NCBI RefSeq assembly: GCF_002777855.1
Contig: NZ_MEIK01000040.1
Coordinates: 248,001 to 312,000 of the forward strand
Length of the DNA stretch: 64,000 bases
Direction of reading: 5' to 3'
Source of the DNA: Snodgrassella alvi
GTDB taxonomy: Bacteria; Pseudomonadota; Gammaproteobacteria; Burkholderiales; Neisseriaceae
This document shows positions 20,303-31,002 of the stretch, one piece after another; within the stretch, counting starts at the first letter, position 1; the number at the start of each line of letters is the position of its first letter. The notes under the pieces are model-generated. The model searched no databases. It saw only the letters and a program-made list of their open reading frames with translations, and was not told where the DNA came from. Made by a program: the position numbers and the translations under genes.

Positions 20303-21379
20303 TCATATTACTGCCTGCGGATAAGAACCGATTATTTTTAGAAATGCTGAACGCTGCTGTAAGGCTGTCAATGCGGCGGCTACATCAGCATCTTGCTGGT
20401 GACCCTCAATATCAATAAAGAACACATATTCCCATAATCCACCACGACTGGGGCGGCTTTCAAGTTTGGTCATGGATACATGATGGTCAGCAAAAGGCTG
20501 GAGCAAATCATGTACGGCACCTGCTTTGTTGGGGGCAGCTACAATCAATGAGGTTTTATCGCGCCCACTGCTGGTAGTGACATTGCGCCCAAGTACGAGA
20601 AAACGGGTTGTATTGTTGGGTTCGTCTTCGATATTCTGAGCCAGTATCCGCAACTGGTAATGGTCTGCTGCCATTAGAGAAGCAATGGCGGCAGCACTAC
20701 TGTCAGCAGCAGCCAGTCGTGCTGCTTCGGCATTACTGGCAACCGCAATGCGAGCTGTTTGCTCGGGCAGATTTTTATCCAACCAGCTTCGGCACTGTGC
20801 CAGTGCCTGCGCATGCGCATAAACTTTAGTAATGTTTTCTGTGGAATCAATGATACGCAATAATTGATGATGAATGCGTAGATTAACTTCACCACAAGCT
20901 TTTAATGGTGTGGTTACCAACAAATCTAGGCTGCGCCCGACGGAACCTTCGGTCGAATTTTCAATTGGCGTGACAACATAATCGGCTTGTTGCGCCTCTA
21001 CCAGACGAAATCCTTCGTCTATTGAAGTGCATGGCTGTGTCTGCGCGGCCTGACCAAAGTGTTTGATCGCTGCTTGCTGGGTAAAGGTACCCTGCGGACC
21101 AAGATAAGCAATGGTCAAAGGTCGTTCCAGCGCCAAACATTCACTCATAATGGCTCGCTGTAAACGAGCAACCGCCTGACTGGATAGTGGCCCAGGATTC
21201 TGCTCCTGTATACGGCGCAAAACAATTGCTTCGCGTTCAGGACGATAGACGATTCCTTCTCCTTTTAAAGTACCGATAGCCTGAGCGTGGCTGGCACGCT
21301 GGTTCAGTAAGCGCAAAATTTCGCTGTCTATCTGGTCTATGGCATCGCGATGTGGTTTGAGTTTATCGTTATCAGACAT
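20303..21379 (-). CDS. pheA: Bifunctional chorismate mutase/prephenate dehydratase
   Basis: Two steps of phenylalanine synthesis in 358 residues. The N-terminal AroQ mutase helices cover about 1-90 (RDAIDQIDSEILRLLNQRA). The dehydratase domain runs from about 92 (IAYLGPQGTFTQQAA) to 270, including NTTRFLVLG. The C-terminal ACT domain carries ESRPSRGGLWEYVFFIDIEGH, the phenylalanine feedback site. tyrA lies at 31.9 kb, so the two branches of the pathway are separate. Confidence 0.97.
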   Translation of the reverse strand: MSDNDKLKPHRDAIDQIDSEILRLLNQRASHAQAIGTLKGEGIVYRPEREAIVLRRIQEQNPGPLSSQAVARLQRAIMSECLALERPLTIAYLGPQGTFTQQAAIKHFGQAAQTQPCTSIDEGFRLVEAQQADYVVTPIENSTEGSVGRSLDLLVTTPLKACGEVNLRIHHQLLRIIDSTENITKVYAHAQALAQCRSWLDKNLPEQTARIAVASNAEAARLAAADSSAAAIASLMAADHYQLRILAQNIEDEPNNTTRFLVLGRNVTTSSGRDKTSLIVAAPNKAGAVHDLLQPFADHHVSMTKLESRPSRGGLWEYVFFIDIEGHQQDADVAAALTALQQRSAFLKIIGSYPQAVI

Positions 21380-21415
21380 AATTAGTAGTGTTTTAATTGT
21401 TGTTCAGAAAAACAT

Positions 21416-21442
21416 GAAAAAGGCAGCCTGCTGCGGCTGCCC
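21416..21442 (-). terminator. Intrinsic terminator after the Bcr/CflA gene
   Basis: Minus-strand stem GGCAGCC / GGCTGCC with a 6-base loop followed by T5. The stem resembles part of a neisserial uptake word (GGCTGCCcGAA). Confidence 0.8.
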
Positions 21443-21446
21443 GAAA

Positions 21447-22676
21447 TCAACGGTGCTTTTTCTGCCACGCTGTGCGCGACAGAGCCCATAGTAAAATGGC
21501 ACCGCAACTAGTAGAAATCAGCATCATGGTGGGCATCACATGAGTCGAACCATTATGCAGCAAGGTAGTCAGCCAGCCAACAGTAGCGGCGATCAAAAAT
21601 TGCATGGTTCCGAGTACGGCATTGGCACTGCCACCGATTTTACGGAAATAGCTCATAAAACAAGCCTGAGTATTGGAACCAATTAAACCCTGTGAACCGA
21701 TGGAAAACATAATCAGACCCAATAGCAGAAAAAAAGGTGGCCGGTTCATGCTCCACACCACGATGGTCAGCAGTAAATTACAGCCTAGTTGTAGCAGCAC
21801 ACCACTGAGCAGAATATTGCGTGCCGGTGTCGTACGCAGACGGTAAGCTGTGATCCGATTAAACAACATCATGGTAATCACATTGGCACCGAATGCCCAT
21901 GAATACTCATGCGGACTCAGACCGTAGATATTCATGTATAAGAAAGACGATTCGGTGAGAAAAACAAACATCGCAGCAAACGCAGCAGTCTGAAAAAACA
22001 TGAATCCCAATGCTTCGCGCTCATGAAAAACCATTGAAAAATTCTGTTTTATCTTATGAAATACCTGACTATCAAGCGGCTGAATATCCATTTTTACCTG
22101 CGGCATAAAGCGCCACACGCATACCAGTACAATTAGAGCATAAAGCAGCAGAAAGATAAAAATAACACGCCACCCGCCTAATGCTGCCAGCGCCGTACCC
22201 AGCATCGGTGCAGCCAGCGGAGCAGCAAGGGTAATGATGCCAATGGTGGCGAACATTTTTGCTGCTTCATTACCATGAAAAAAATCACGCACGGTTGCGC
22301 CAACAGTAACCGTGGCCATACCGCCACCAATGGCCTGAATCCAGCGCCAAAACAGCAGCTCATCTGCTGAATCAATGAATACAATGGCAATGGCTGAAAG
22401 CAGGTAAACGCTCAGGCCAATCATGGCAATGACCTTACGTCCTTTAATATCGGATATTGCTCCCCCAAATAGTTGTCCCAGTGCCACGCCAAACATAAAG
22501 CTGGCCAAACTGCGTTCAATCTGATCGATAGGCGCATGCAGAGAAGAAGCCATTTCCGGAACAGAAGACAAATAAATATCTGTAGAAAATGGCATAATGG
22601 CCACCATCACTGACAACAAAAAAGCCAAATGATGCGGATTGATTAATAACTGATTGGAGGTTGCTTTCATAACCAT
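21447..22676 (-). CDS. Bcr/CflA family multidrug efflux MFS transporter
   Basis: Twelve-helix major facilitator of 409 residues. MPFSTDIYLSSVPEMA in helix 1, GQLFGGAISDIKGRK after helix 2 (motif A) and RWIQAIGGGMATVTVGATVRD (motif around helix 4) are Bcr/CflA traits. Family members export bicyclomycin, sulfonamides, or cysteine; the substrate here is unknown. Two ATGs lie two codons apart behind GGAGAG. argF ends 28 bases upstream. Confidence 0.9.
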   Translation of the reverse strand: MVMKATSNQLLINPHHLAFLLSVMVAIMPFSTDIYLSSVPEMASSLHAPIDQIERSLASFMFGVALGQLFGGAISDIKGRKVIAMIGLSVYLLSAIAIVFIDSADELLFWRWIQAIGGGMATVTVGATVRDFFHGNEAAKMFATIGIITLAAPLAAPMLGTALAALGGWRVIFIFLLLYALIVLVCVWRFMPQVKMDIQPLDSQVFHKIKQNFSMVFHEREALGFMFFQTAAFAAMFVFLTESSFLYMNIYGLSPHEYSWAFGANVITMMLFNRITAYRLRTTPARNILLSGVLLQLGCNLLLTIVVWSMNRPPFFLLLGLIMFSIGSQGLIGSNTQACFMSYFRKIGGSANAVLGTMQFLIAATVGWLTTLLHNGSTHVMPTMMLISTSCGAILLWALSRTAWQKKHR

Positions 22677-22704
22677 TCTCTCCGTTAACAGCAGGCTAAA
22701 TCTT

Positions 22705-23703
22705 TCAGGTACTCAATAATGCCACCAGTACAGCTTTGATGGTGTGCATACGATTTTCTGCCTGCTCAAATACGATAGATGCATTACTTTCAAACACATC
22801 CTCACTCACTTCAGCACCATCCAGAGCAAACTCTTCAAAGAGCCACTGGCCTATGCCGGTATCACGATTGTGAATAGCGGGCAAACAGTGCATGAATCTA
22901 ACATTGGAATTGTGACTAGCAGCCAGTAACTGTGAATCTACGCGATAAGGCTTTAGCTGCTCTATCCGTTCCCGCCACACTTCTTTGGCCTCACCCATCG
23001 ATACCCAGACATCAGTGTGGATAAAATCGGTTTGATTGACTGCGGCGGCTGCGTCTTCGGTTAAAGTTATCCTCGCTCCAGTCTGCTCTGCTATGCTACG
23101 ACACTGCCTGACTAAATCATCGTTTGGCCAGAAAGCACGTGGTGCGCCGATGCGTACATCCATTCCCATTTTGGCACCGGCTACCAGCAAAGAATTACCC
23201 ATGTTGTAACGCGCATCACCCACATAGGTATAAGCAATCTGATTTAAAGATTTTTTACAGTTTTCCTTCATAGTCAGCAAATCAGCCAACATCTGTGTCG
23301 GATGGAATTCATTGGTTAATCCGTTAATCACTGGCACACCGGCAAATTCTGCCAGCTGCTCGACAATCTCCTGACCATAACCACGGTATTCAATCGCATC
23401 ATACATGCGACCAAGAACACGTGCTGTATCACGAATGCTTTCTTTGTGACCAATCTGACTGCCGCTACTGTCCAGATAAGTTACATGTGCTCCCTGATCG
23501 TGTGCTGCCACTTCAAAGGCACAACGGGTACGGGTAGAAGTTTTCTCAAAAATCAGAGCAATGTTTTTACCGCTTAGACGGGGTTGTTCCACACCGATTT
23601 TCTTTTCGGTTTTCAGTCTCGCCGCTAGGTCGAGCAGATTCTGAATTTCAGCTGGCGTATAGTCCAGCAGTTTTAAAAAATGTTTCTGGGTCACCGTACT
23701 CAT
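22705..23703 (-). CDS. argF: Ornithine carbamoyltransferase
   Basis: Makes citrulline from ornithine and carbamoyl phosphate. From the ATG behind a strong AAGGAGA site it has 332 residues. Carbamoyl-phosphate site STRTR is at 56-60. [20 protein letters not shown] and [10 protein letters not shown] (HCLP motif) are all present. A longer frame running into dapE lacks support. Together with argG this gives two arginine-pathway genes in the window. Confidence 0.97.
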   Translation of the reverse strand: MSTVTQKHFLKLLDYTPAEIQNLLDLAARLKTEKKIGVEQPRLSGKNIALIFEKTSTRTRCAFEVAAHDQGAHVTYLDSSGSQIGHKESIRDTARVLGRMYDAIEYRGYGQEIVEQLAEFAGVPVINGLTNEFHPTQMLADLLTMKENCKKSLNQIAYTYVGDARYNMGNSLLVAGAKMGMDVRIGAPRAFWPNDDLVRQCRSIAEQTGARITLTEDAAAAVNQTDFIHTDVWVSMGEAKEVWRERIEQLKPYRVDSQLLAASHNSNVRFMHCLPAIHNRDTGIGQWLFEEFALDGAEVSEDVFESNASIVFEQAENRMHTIKAVLVALLST

Positions 23704-23713
23704 TATTTTCTCC

Positions 23714-24931
<1,218 letters not shown>

Positions 24932-24992
24932 TTATAAACCAAATTTTCTGTCTTGCCAAACATTTACTTAAAAATTGACAAACCATGGCATC

Positions 24993-26051
24993 TTATTCAT
25001 ATACCATTTCCGCCCGTTTAACATTACACAGCAGCTCATAGGAAATAGTTCCGGCAGCAGCAGCCACCTCATTGACATTCACAACATCGCCCCATAATTC
25101 AACTTCGCTGCCAAGAGACTGGCGGTGGTCATCCAGCTGTACTGTCATCATATCCATAGAAACTCGCCCCAAAACACAGCTACGTGCTCCATCTATGGCC
25201 ACAGGTGTACCCGTTGCCGCACGACGCGGATAACCGTCAGCATAGCCGCAAGCCACCAACCCGACGCGAGTTGAAAGTGAAGTCACAAAGCTGGCGCCAT
25301 AGCCGATAGGCTCTCCCATCTGCAAAACACGCTCACCAAATACTTTACTTACCAGCCGCATCACCGGCTTAAAGCGGCTGTCAGTGCCACCCATCGGCGA
25401 AATTCCGTACAGCGCCAAACCAGCACGTCCCCAGCCGCACTGGGTTTGCGGATACGCCATAATCGCAGCAGAATTGGCCAAACTGACATCTCCAGGCAAA
25501 TCGGCACACACCATCTCGAACGTGTGAATTTGTTCTGCAGTCATGGTTTTCATAGGTTCATCAGCACAGGCAAAATGAGTCATTTTCACCACTTCAGCTA
25601 CCTTATCACTTTGAACCAATGCCTGATAGGCCGGTGCATAATCATGCGGAAAAAAACCAGTACGATGCATGCCCGAATCCATTTTCAGCCATACCGTTAC
25701 CGGTTTTTGCCAGTTGTGCGCCAACAACGATTCCAGCTGCCATAAATTACCCACTACCGGCCACAATCGATATTGGTCAACCAGTGCATATTCTTCCTGC
25801 GCAAAAACACCTTCCAACATAACAATAGGTATTTCTATACCCGCTTTACGCAACTCTACCGCCTCGTTGATGCAAGCCACTGCAAAACCATCGGCCACAT
25901 CAGCCAGCGCCTGTGCACAACGTACTGCCCCATGGCCATAGGCATTGGCCTTCACCACAGCCAGCATTCTGCCGCCGCCATGCATCTGTTTCAGAGCCAG
26001 AAAATTTTCACGCAAATGATTTAAACGAATATGCGCAACTAACGGACGCAT
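24993..26051 (-). CDS. alr: Alanine racemase
   Basis: PLP enzyme interconverting L- and D-alanine for peptidoglycan, and feeding DadA in catabolism. In 352 residues the PLP lysine is K34 (AVVKANAYGHG) and the second catalytic base is Y251 (IGYGASFV). Terminal KRAEMVYE is typical. It is 30 bases downstream of a YWTD protein gene that itself follows dadA, which suggests a DadX-like catabolic role in addition to or instead of biosynthesis. Confidence 0.96.
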   Translation of the reverse strand: MRPLVAHIRLNHLRENFLALKQMHGGGRMLAVVKANAYGHGAVRCAQALADVADGFAVACINEAVELRKAGIEIPIVMLEGVFAQEEYALVDQYRLWPVVGNLWQLESLLAHNWQKPVTVWLKMDSGMHRTGFFPHDYAPAYQALVQSDKVAEVVKMTHFACADEPMKTMTAEQIHTFEMVCADLPGDVSLANSAAIMAYPQTQCGWGRAGLALYGISPMGGTDSRFKPVMRLVSKVFGERVLQMGEPIGYGASFVTSLSTRVGLVACGYADGYPRRAATGTPVAIDGARSCVLGRVSMDMMTVQLDDHRQSLGSEVELWGDVVNVNEVAAAAGTISYELLCNVKRAEMVYE

Positions 26052-26081
26052 TATTGATTCCCTGTATTGATGTCTGTCATA

Positions 26082-26996
26082 TTATTGTTTCAGTAAAGCA
26101 ATGCCGGTAAGCGGACCAAACTTTGCCAGTTTACACAAAGGCCCGCGCTGCTGTATATCATAACGCCACAGATTACCACCCAAATCCGTAATATAAATTA
26201 GCGAATGGACAAAATCCGCAGCCAGCCCGATTCCTTCCTGTAAACCGGTAGCCAGTACCTGATGGTCTCTCAGCCCGTCTGCACAGATGGCTGCACAATT
26301 CAGGCTATTTCCTCCAGCAGCATCGAGACCTCTGTCCGTCCAGTAAAGCATCTGGTTGACATGGTCTATTTCCAGATCAATAGGTTCGGGCAGATTATCC
26401 AGTACCGTCTCAATATCGCAGCGGGTCGCAGCATCAAATTCAGCTTCCGGCTGCAAACGGGCTCGCAGAATACGACCTTCTCCGCCTTTCGGCCGCCCTT
26501 TCTGTGTCCAGTAAAAATAATTATGCTGCTTATCCAATGCAATACCCACACAATGACGCGCATAATCATGCGCATCTCGCGGATACAACCCAGTTTGTAC
26601 CAGTACATCCGTTTTTCCGCTTCGCAAATCATAGCGGCAGACACGCATTCCCTCACGGTCACACCAGTAAAGCTGACGCTCTTCTTCATCAAACACCAGT
26701 TGCTTGCCGGTAACAAACAAACCATGTCCAACCAGCTCATGCCGCTGCTGTCCGTCGAGCGAAACTTCAGCAATCATTCCATCGGCCTGAAAAAATTCCA
26801 AAGAATCCGGTTCTTTTATTCGACCCATACTAGAATAAAACAATCTTTGATGGTGGATATCAACAGCAATTCCATCTGGAAAATCATGCAGCTCATCAGC
26901 CAGAATCTGGTGTGCTCCCGTCTGAGGATTGAATTCGATAATCCTGCCAACAGGCGCAACTTCCAGCAACAAAATTTTATCGTCAGCCATATACAA
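26082..26996 (-). CDS. YWTD-repeat beta-propeller protein
   Basis: Predicted cytoplasmic six-bladed propeller of 304 residues with no signal peptide. At least five LDL-receptor-class-B-like repeats are visible: LFYSSMGRI, LYWCDREGM, YFYWTQKGR, MLYWTDRGL and LIYITDLGG, spaced about 45-60 residues apart. Relatives include SMP-30-like and LRE-type proteins, but no catalytic residues can be claimed. It lies between dadA and alr, 30 bases before alr, so a job in D-amino acid or alanine handling is inferred from context only. Confidence 0.75.
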   Translation of the reverse strand: MYMADDKILLLEVAPVGRIIEFNPQTGAHQILADELHDFPDGIAVDIHHQRLFYSSMGRIKEPDSLEFFQADGMIAEVSLDGQQRHELVGHGLFVTGKQLVFDEEERQLYWCDREGMRVCRYDLRSGKTDVLVQTGLYPRDAHDYARHCVGIALDKQHNYFYWTQKGRPKGGEGRILRARLQPEAEFDAATRCDIETVLDNLPEPIDLEIDHVNQMLYWTDRGLDAAGGNSLNCAAICADGLRDHQVLATGLQEGIGLAADFVHSLIYITDLGGNLWRYDIQQRGPLCKLAKFGPLTGIALLKQ

Positions 26997-27138
26997 ACCT
27001 TTTCAACAGGAAAACCTACATTTCTCGGCAGAAAAATTGGCGCCTGTCAGATTAATAATATATTAACCGTAATGATAAAACTTTTTACATCCTGTGTATG
27101 CCACGGACTGTAACACCAGACCGAACTATCTGACATAT

Positions 27139-28395
27139 CTACACATATCGAGCTAACGACAAATCACCAGTTTCAATTTCCGGCTTCACTCCGCTAATGA
27201 TATCTGCCAAAACTTTTCCCGAACCCAGTCCCATCGTCCAACCCAGCGTACCGTGGCCGGTATTCAGCGTCAGATTCACAAACCGGCTGGCACCGATAAT
27301 CGGCGTACTATCCGGCGTCATCGGCCGCAGGCCGCTCCAGAAAAAAGCTTCCGATGTATGGCAACTGCCAGGAAACAGATCATTCACCACTAAATCTAAC
27401 ACCACCTTGCGAGCCGGATTTAAATGAATACGATAACCCGATAATTCAGCCGTTCCACCAGCACGGATGCGTTCATCAAAACGTGTCACAGCCACCTTAT
27501 AGGTTTCATCAATCACCGTAGAAACGGGAGCTTTATCCTTATCAATGATGGGAATTGTCAGTGAATAACCTTTTACGGGATAGACAGGCAAATTTATTCC
27601 CAGTTTACGCATCATACTGCGGCTGAAACTTCCCAAAGCACAAACATAATGATCCGCATTAAACCACTGACCATTTGCCTCTACCCCTTTAATCGAACAC
27701 TTATCCTGCCGGATATCAGTAATCGCATGCCGATACAGAAATTTTACCCCCAGCGCCTCACATTTCTCAGCCAGACGGGTGGTGAATAAATGGCAGTCTC
27801 CAGTACCATCTTGAGGCAAATACAGAGCACCAGCTAACCTGCCGGCCATATGAGCCAATGCCGGTTCATACTGCGTACATTCCGTCACGCTGTTTAGTAT
27901 CTGCAACGGCACACCAAAATCCTGTAAAACAGCAATATCCGAGCGCGAGTCAATCACTTCTTTTTCTGTACGGAAAATCTGCAACGTACCCTGCCGGCGT
28001 CCTTCGTACTGAATATTCTCCTCAGCTTCAAGCTGCCGCAACATTTCTCGGCTATATTCTGAAATACGAACCATACGTTCTTTATTGGTCGCATAGCTTT
28101 GCGCATTGCAATTGCGATACATCTGCCACAGCCAGCGTAGCTGAAACAGACTGCCATCAGGCCTGATTAGCAGCGGGGAATGTTCTTTAAACAACCACTT
28201 ACTTATTTTGGCTGGTATACTTGGTGCAGCCCACGGCGTGGTATAGCCATAGGATAACTGGCCGGCATTAGCAAAACTGGTTTCCATTGCTGCTTGATCA
28301 GCTCGCTCCAGCACTGTTACCTCATGACCGGCCTTGGCTAAATACCAGGCAGTGCTTACCCCAACAATACCTGCCCCCATAATCAGAACTTTCAT
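27139..28395 (-). CDS. dadA: D-amino acid dehydrogenase small subunit
   Basis: FAD enzyme oxidising D-alanine (and other D-amino acids) to the keto acid at the membrane, passing electrons to quinones. The 418 residues begin with the dinucleotide motif [20 protein letters not shown] and include [35 protein letters not shown] and [17 protein letters not shown], all DadA hallmarks. AGGGAG precedes the ATG. It is divergent from an Lrp-type regulator, the usual dadR-dadA arrangement. Confidence 0.95.
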   Translation of the reverse strand: MKVLIMGAGIVGVSTAWYLAKAGHEVTVLERADQAAMETSFANAGQLSYGYTTPWAAPSIPAKISKWLFKEHSPLLIRPDGSLFQLRWLWQMYRNCNAQSYATNKERMVRISEYSREMLRQLEAEENIQYEGRRQGTLQIFRTEKEVIDSRSDIAVLQDFGVPLQILNSVTECTQYEPALAHMAGRLAGALYLPQDGTGDCHLFTTRLAEKCEALGVKFLYRHAITDIRQDKCSIKGVEANGQWFNADHYVCALGSFSRSMMRKLGINLPVYPVKGYSLTIPIIDKDKAPVSTVIDETYKVAVTRFDERIRAGGTAELSGYRIHLNPARKVVLDLVVNDLFPGSCHTSEAFFWSGLRPMTPDSTPIIGASRFVNLTLNTGHGTLGWTMGLGSGKVLADIISGVKPEIETGDLSLARYV

Positions 28396-28574
28396 TACAT
28401 TAGCTCCCTGAAAATCAAACCGGAATATCGCGGCTGTTTAATGGCAGAATCCTGAAAATAAACTGTTTAGTAACTTCTCCTAGTGTAAACAAAGAATGAT
28501 AGTGAATTTCACTTTATTTTTACCAAAAAAAGGTGTATTTTAATAATTTATCACATTCAAACTACAAATTAATC

Positions 28575-29039
28575 ATGCACCAGATTGATAAAGTGGACAT
28601 GAAAATTTTGTCCTTACTGCAAAAAAATGCCCGCACCACCATGACCGAACTGGCCGATAAAGTAGGGTTGTCTACCACACCGGTTACCGAACGAGTACGG
28701 CGGCTGGAACGTGAAAACATCATTACCGGCTATCACGCCCGTCTGAATCCACGTGCCCTGAATCAAAGCCTGCTGGTATTTGTCGAAATCAAACTGCGTT
28801 CTAAATCCGGCAACATCTTCGAGGATTTCCGACGAGAAGTTTTGACCATTCCGCAAGTACTGGAATGCCATCTCATATCTGGCGAATACGATTACCTAAT
28901 TAAAGTGAGATTGCCCAATATGCACGCCTACCGCAATATGCTGGGCAATATATTGCTCCAGCTACCTGCGGCAGCCGAAAGCCGCAGTTATGTGGTAATG
29001 GAAGAAGTAAAAGAAGAACAACTACTACACCTAGAATAA
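28575..29039 (+). CDS. Lrp/AsnC family transcriptional regulator (DadR-like)
   Basis: Regulator of 154 residues. An N-terminal helix-turn-helix (IDKVDMKILSLLQKNARTTM, VGLSTTPVTERVRRLE) is followed by a RAM/ACT-like ligand domain (VFVEIKLRSKSG, CHLISGEYDYLIKVR). Divergent position next to dadA suggests control of D-alanine catabolism in response to alanine, as DadR/Lrp do elsewhere. I choose the ATG (MHQIDK); the frame is open to a GTG 14 codons upstream with GGTG nearby. Confidence 0.9.
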   Translation: MHQIDKVDMKILSLLQKNARTTMTELADKVGLSTTPVTERVRRLERENIITGYHARLNPRALNQSLLVFVEIKLRSKSGNIFEDFRREVLTIPQVLECHLISGEYDYLIKVRLPNMHAYRNMLGNILLQLPAAAESRSYVVMEEVKEEQLLHLE

Positions 29040-29083
29040 AATCATAGCACTAGCTATTCTAAGACTGAATAATCAGCCTTCTT

Positions 29084-29959
29084 TCATACTTTATCCTGAA
29101 TCAGCCTGACCAATAACGCTGTTTCATTGTCCAGCTGAGCCTCATCCTGATTTAAAAACAAATATACCGGCGTAGCACGCCGCACACCATATTTTAATGG
29201 TAAAACCTGTAATTCCCCACTGGCCAACTGCGCCTGAATCCGCTCTTCCGGCAGCCAGCCATAGCCTACACCCTGAGTCACAGCCTCAATAGCCGTTTCA
29301 ATTGTGGTGAATGTCCAGTTTTCTGCTGCACTTACTTGCCGGTAGGGTAGCTGCTGCTGTTCGCGGCTAACAATCTCAATCAACGGATAGCGAACCAGTA
29401 CATCCTGACCCAGTGGTGCCGGCAAAGCCAGCAGCGGATGCTTACGCTGCGCCACAGCTACAAAGTTCACCTCTAGCAATAACTTACCCTGACGTATCAT
29501 TTCTGCGCTAGGCGTGATGATGTAGACATCTGCCTGTTGCTGCTGGAGCACAGCACAGCTTTCACTTCGTAGCACTTCTGTCAGATGAATTTGAGTAGAG
29601 GGATAAACCTGTTGAAAACGGCGTAAAACTGTAAACAGACGCGTTTTAGGAAAAATACTGTCCACCACCAAATCTAGCCGTGCCCGCTCACCGCGTTGCA
29701 GCGCACGGGAACGGTTTTCCAGCTTCTCGAACCCCTGCAACAGAGGCAAGGCCTGTGCCAGTAGCTGCTGACCAGACGCTGTCAGCTCTGCCTTGCGGCC
29801 AACAATAGTCAGTAACGTTACACCCAGCCGTTCCTGCATTAACGTCAACTGGTAGCTCAGGGAAGACTGGCTGCGGTTAAAGGCTTCCGCAGCACGGGCA
29901 AAACTGCCATAGCTCACCACAGCCTGTAAAAGCTGCCATTGTTCCAGTGTTGTTTTCAT
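29084..29959 (-). CDS. LysR-family transcriptional regulator, divergent from padC
   Basis: LysR-type protein of 291 residues. The N-terminal winged helix is SFARAAEAFNRSQSSLSYQL and QERLGVTLLTIVGRKAELTA. The effector domain includes LDLVVDSIFPKTRLF and TQGVGYGWLPEERI. It is transcribed away from padC with a 121-base gap holding a perfect palindrome. Phenolic acid decarboxylase genes are often controlled by a neighbouring regulator, so padC control by phenolic acids is the natural inference. Its end converges on the Lrp gene with no obvious terminator. Confidence 0.9.
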   Translation of the reverse strand: MKTTLEQWQLLQAVVSYGSFARAAEAFNRSQSSLSYQLTLMQERLGVTLLTIVGRKAELTASGQQLLAQALPLLQGFEKLENRSRALQRGERARLDLVVDSIFPKTRLFTVLRRFQQVYPSTQIHLTEVLRSESCAVLQQQQADVYIITPSAEMIRQGKLLLEVNFVAVAQRKHPLLALPAPLGQDVLVRYPLIEIVSREQQQLPYRQVSAAENWTFTTIETAIEAVTQGVGYGWLPEERIQAQLASGELQVLPLKYGVRRATPVYLFLNQDEAQLDNETALLVRLIQDKV

Positions 29960-29997
29960 CGCTAATCAATCGAAATTTTGGAACATTTTATCTCAAA

Positions 29998-30009
29998 AAT
30001 AACGTTATT
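29998..30009. promoter_or_regulatory. Palindrome in the lysR-padC gap
   Basis: Perfect 12-base palindrome AATAACGTTATT, about 39 bases from the lysR start and 72 from padC. It is a plausible LysR operator (contains an ATAAC-GTTAT dyad), but this is inference. Confidence 0.4.
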
Positions 30010-30080
30010 CATCTGGTCCATACCTGTTTAAACTTCACTTATCCATTTAATCAAAATATCTTTTAATTTAAAGGAAAAAA

Positions 30081-30584
30081 ATGTCTGTATTTGATAAAAA
30101 CGATCTGAGCAACATTCTAGGCAAACATTTGGTTTACACCTATGATAATGGTTGGAACTACGAAATATACGTGAAAAATGCCACCACAATCGATTACCGC
30201 ATTCACAGTGGCATAGTGGGCAATCGTTGGGTAAAAAGTCAAAAAGTCTATCTAGTACGGCTGGCTGAAAATGTATACAAAATCTCATGGACCGAACCAA
30301 CCGGTACCGACGTCAGCCTGAGCGTCAACTTGGCCGACAAAATCTTCCACGGTACCATCTTTTTCCCACGTTGGGTAATCAACAATCCGGAAAAAACCGT
30401 TTGCTTCCAGAATGAGCATATTCCACAAATGGAAGCTTACCGAGAAGCTGGTCCGGCCTATCCCACAGAAGTAATTGATGAATTTGCCACCATTACCTTC
30501 ATCCGTGATTGTGGTGAAAATGATGAAAGCATTATTAACTGTCCTGCCAGCGAATTGCCAGCCGATTTTCCGAATAATCTTTAA
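30081..30584 (+). CDS. padC: Phenolic acid decarboxylase
   Basis: Cofactor-free decarboxylase of hydroxycinnamic acids such as p-coumarate and ferulate, giving vinyl phenols. The 167 residues are full length and very close to the Bacillus PadC pattern. Y19 and Y21 (VYTYDNGWNYE), R49 (GNRWVKSQ) and E72 (SWTEPTGTDVSL) match the catalytic Y11, Y13, R41 and E64 of the Bacillus enzyme. FFPRWV and ITVC-type segments are also present. AAAGGA lies ahead of the ATG and a strong terminator follows. Divergent LysR regulator upstream. Confidence 0.96.
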   Translation: MSVFDKNDLSNILGKHLVYTYDNGWNYEIYVKNATTIDYRIHSGIVGNRWVKSQKVYLVRLAENVYKISWTEPTGTDVSLSVNLADKIFHGTIFFPRWVINNPEKTVCFQNEHIPQMEAYREAGPAYPTEVIDEFATITFIRDCGENDESIINCPASELPADFPNNL

Positions 30585-30597
30585 TTAATTTCTTCAG

Positions 30598-30636
30598 AAA
30601 ACAGGGCGGAAATTAAATTTTCCGCCCTGTTTTTTC
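30598..30636 (+). terminator. Intrinsic terminator after padC
   Basis: AAACAGGGCGGAAA / TTTCCGCCCTGTTT stem followed by a T run. Confidence 0.92.
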
Positions 30637-30950
30637 ATCCTCAAGCCAGTAACAACCATCCGCAGCAATACTTTTTTAAATATTCAGAACTTCTCCATCA
30701 TATTGCACTACTTTATTTTTGCTGCTAAAACATGCTTTCAAATATCAAACATACTGATTTAGAAGCTTCAGCACATAGCAGACCTAATTTTTATCAAATA
30801 GTATGTAAATCAGAATGAAATTGTACCAAAGCCGGGGCAATACCCTGAATTGAGGATGAAATTAACCAATCCATATAACCATTTTCCAGCAACTAAAAAT
30901 ATTGATAATCCCGACCTATGTTGGCAAATTAGCAAAAGAGAAATATAGTC

Positions 30951-30985
30951 AAATCATGATTTCTACCAACGCAAAATCATGATTT
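30951..30985. repeat. Two copies of the palindrome AAATCATGATTT
   Basis: The same perfect 12-base palindrome occurs at 30951 and 30974, 23 bases apart, just beyond the 3' end of the ACT-domain gene. The rest of the 418-base gap after padC shows only the padC terminator and AT-rich sequence with no gene. Paired identical dyads look like a protein-binding array, but no promoter is evident. Confidence 0.5.
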
Positions 30986-31002
30986 AAACCGGTCATATAT
31001 TA

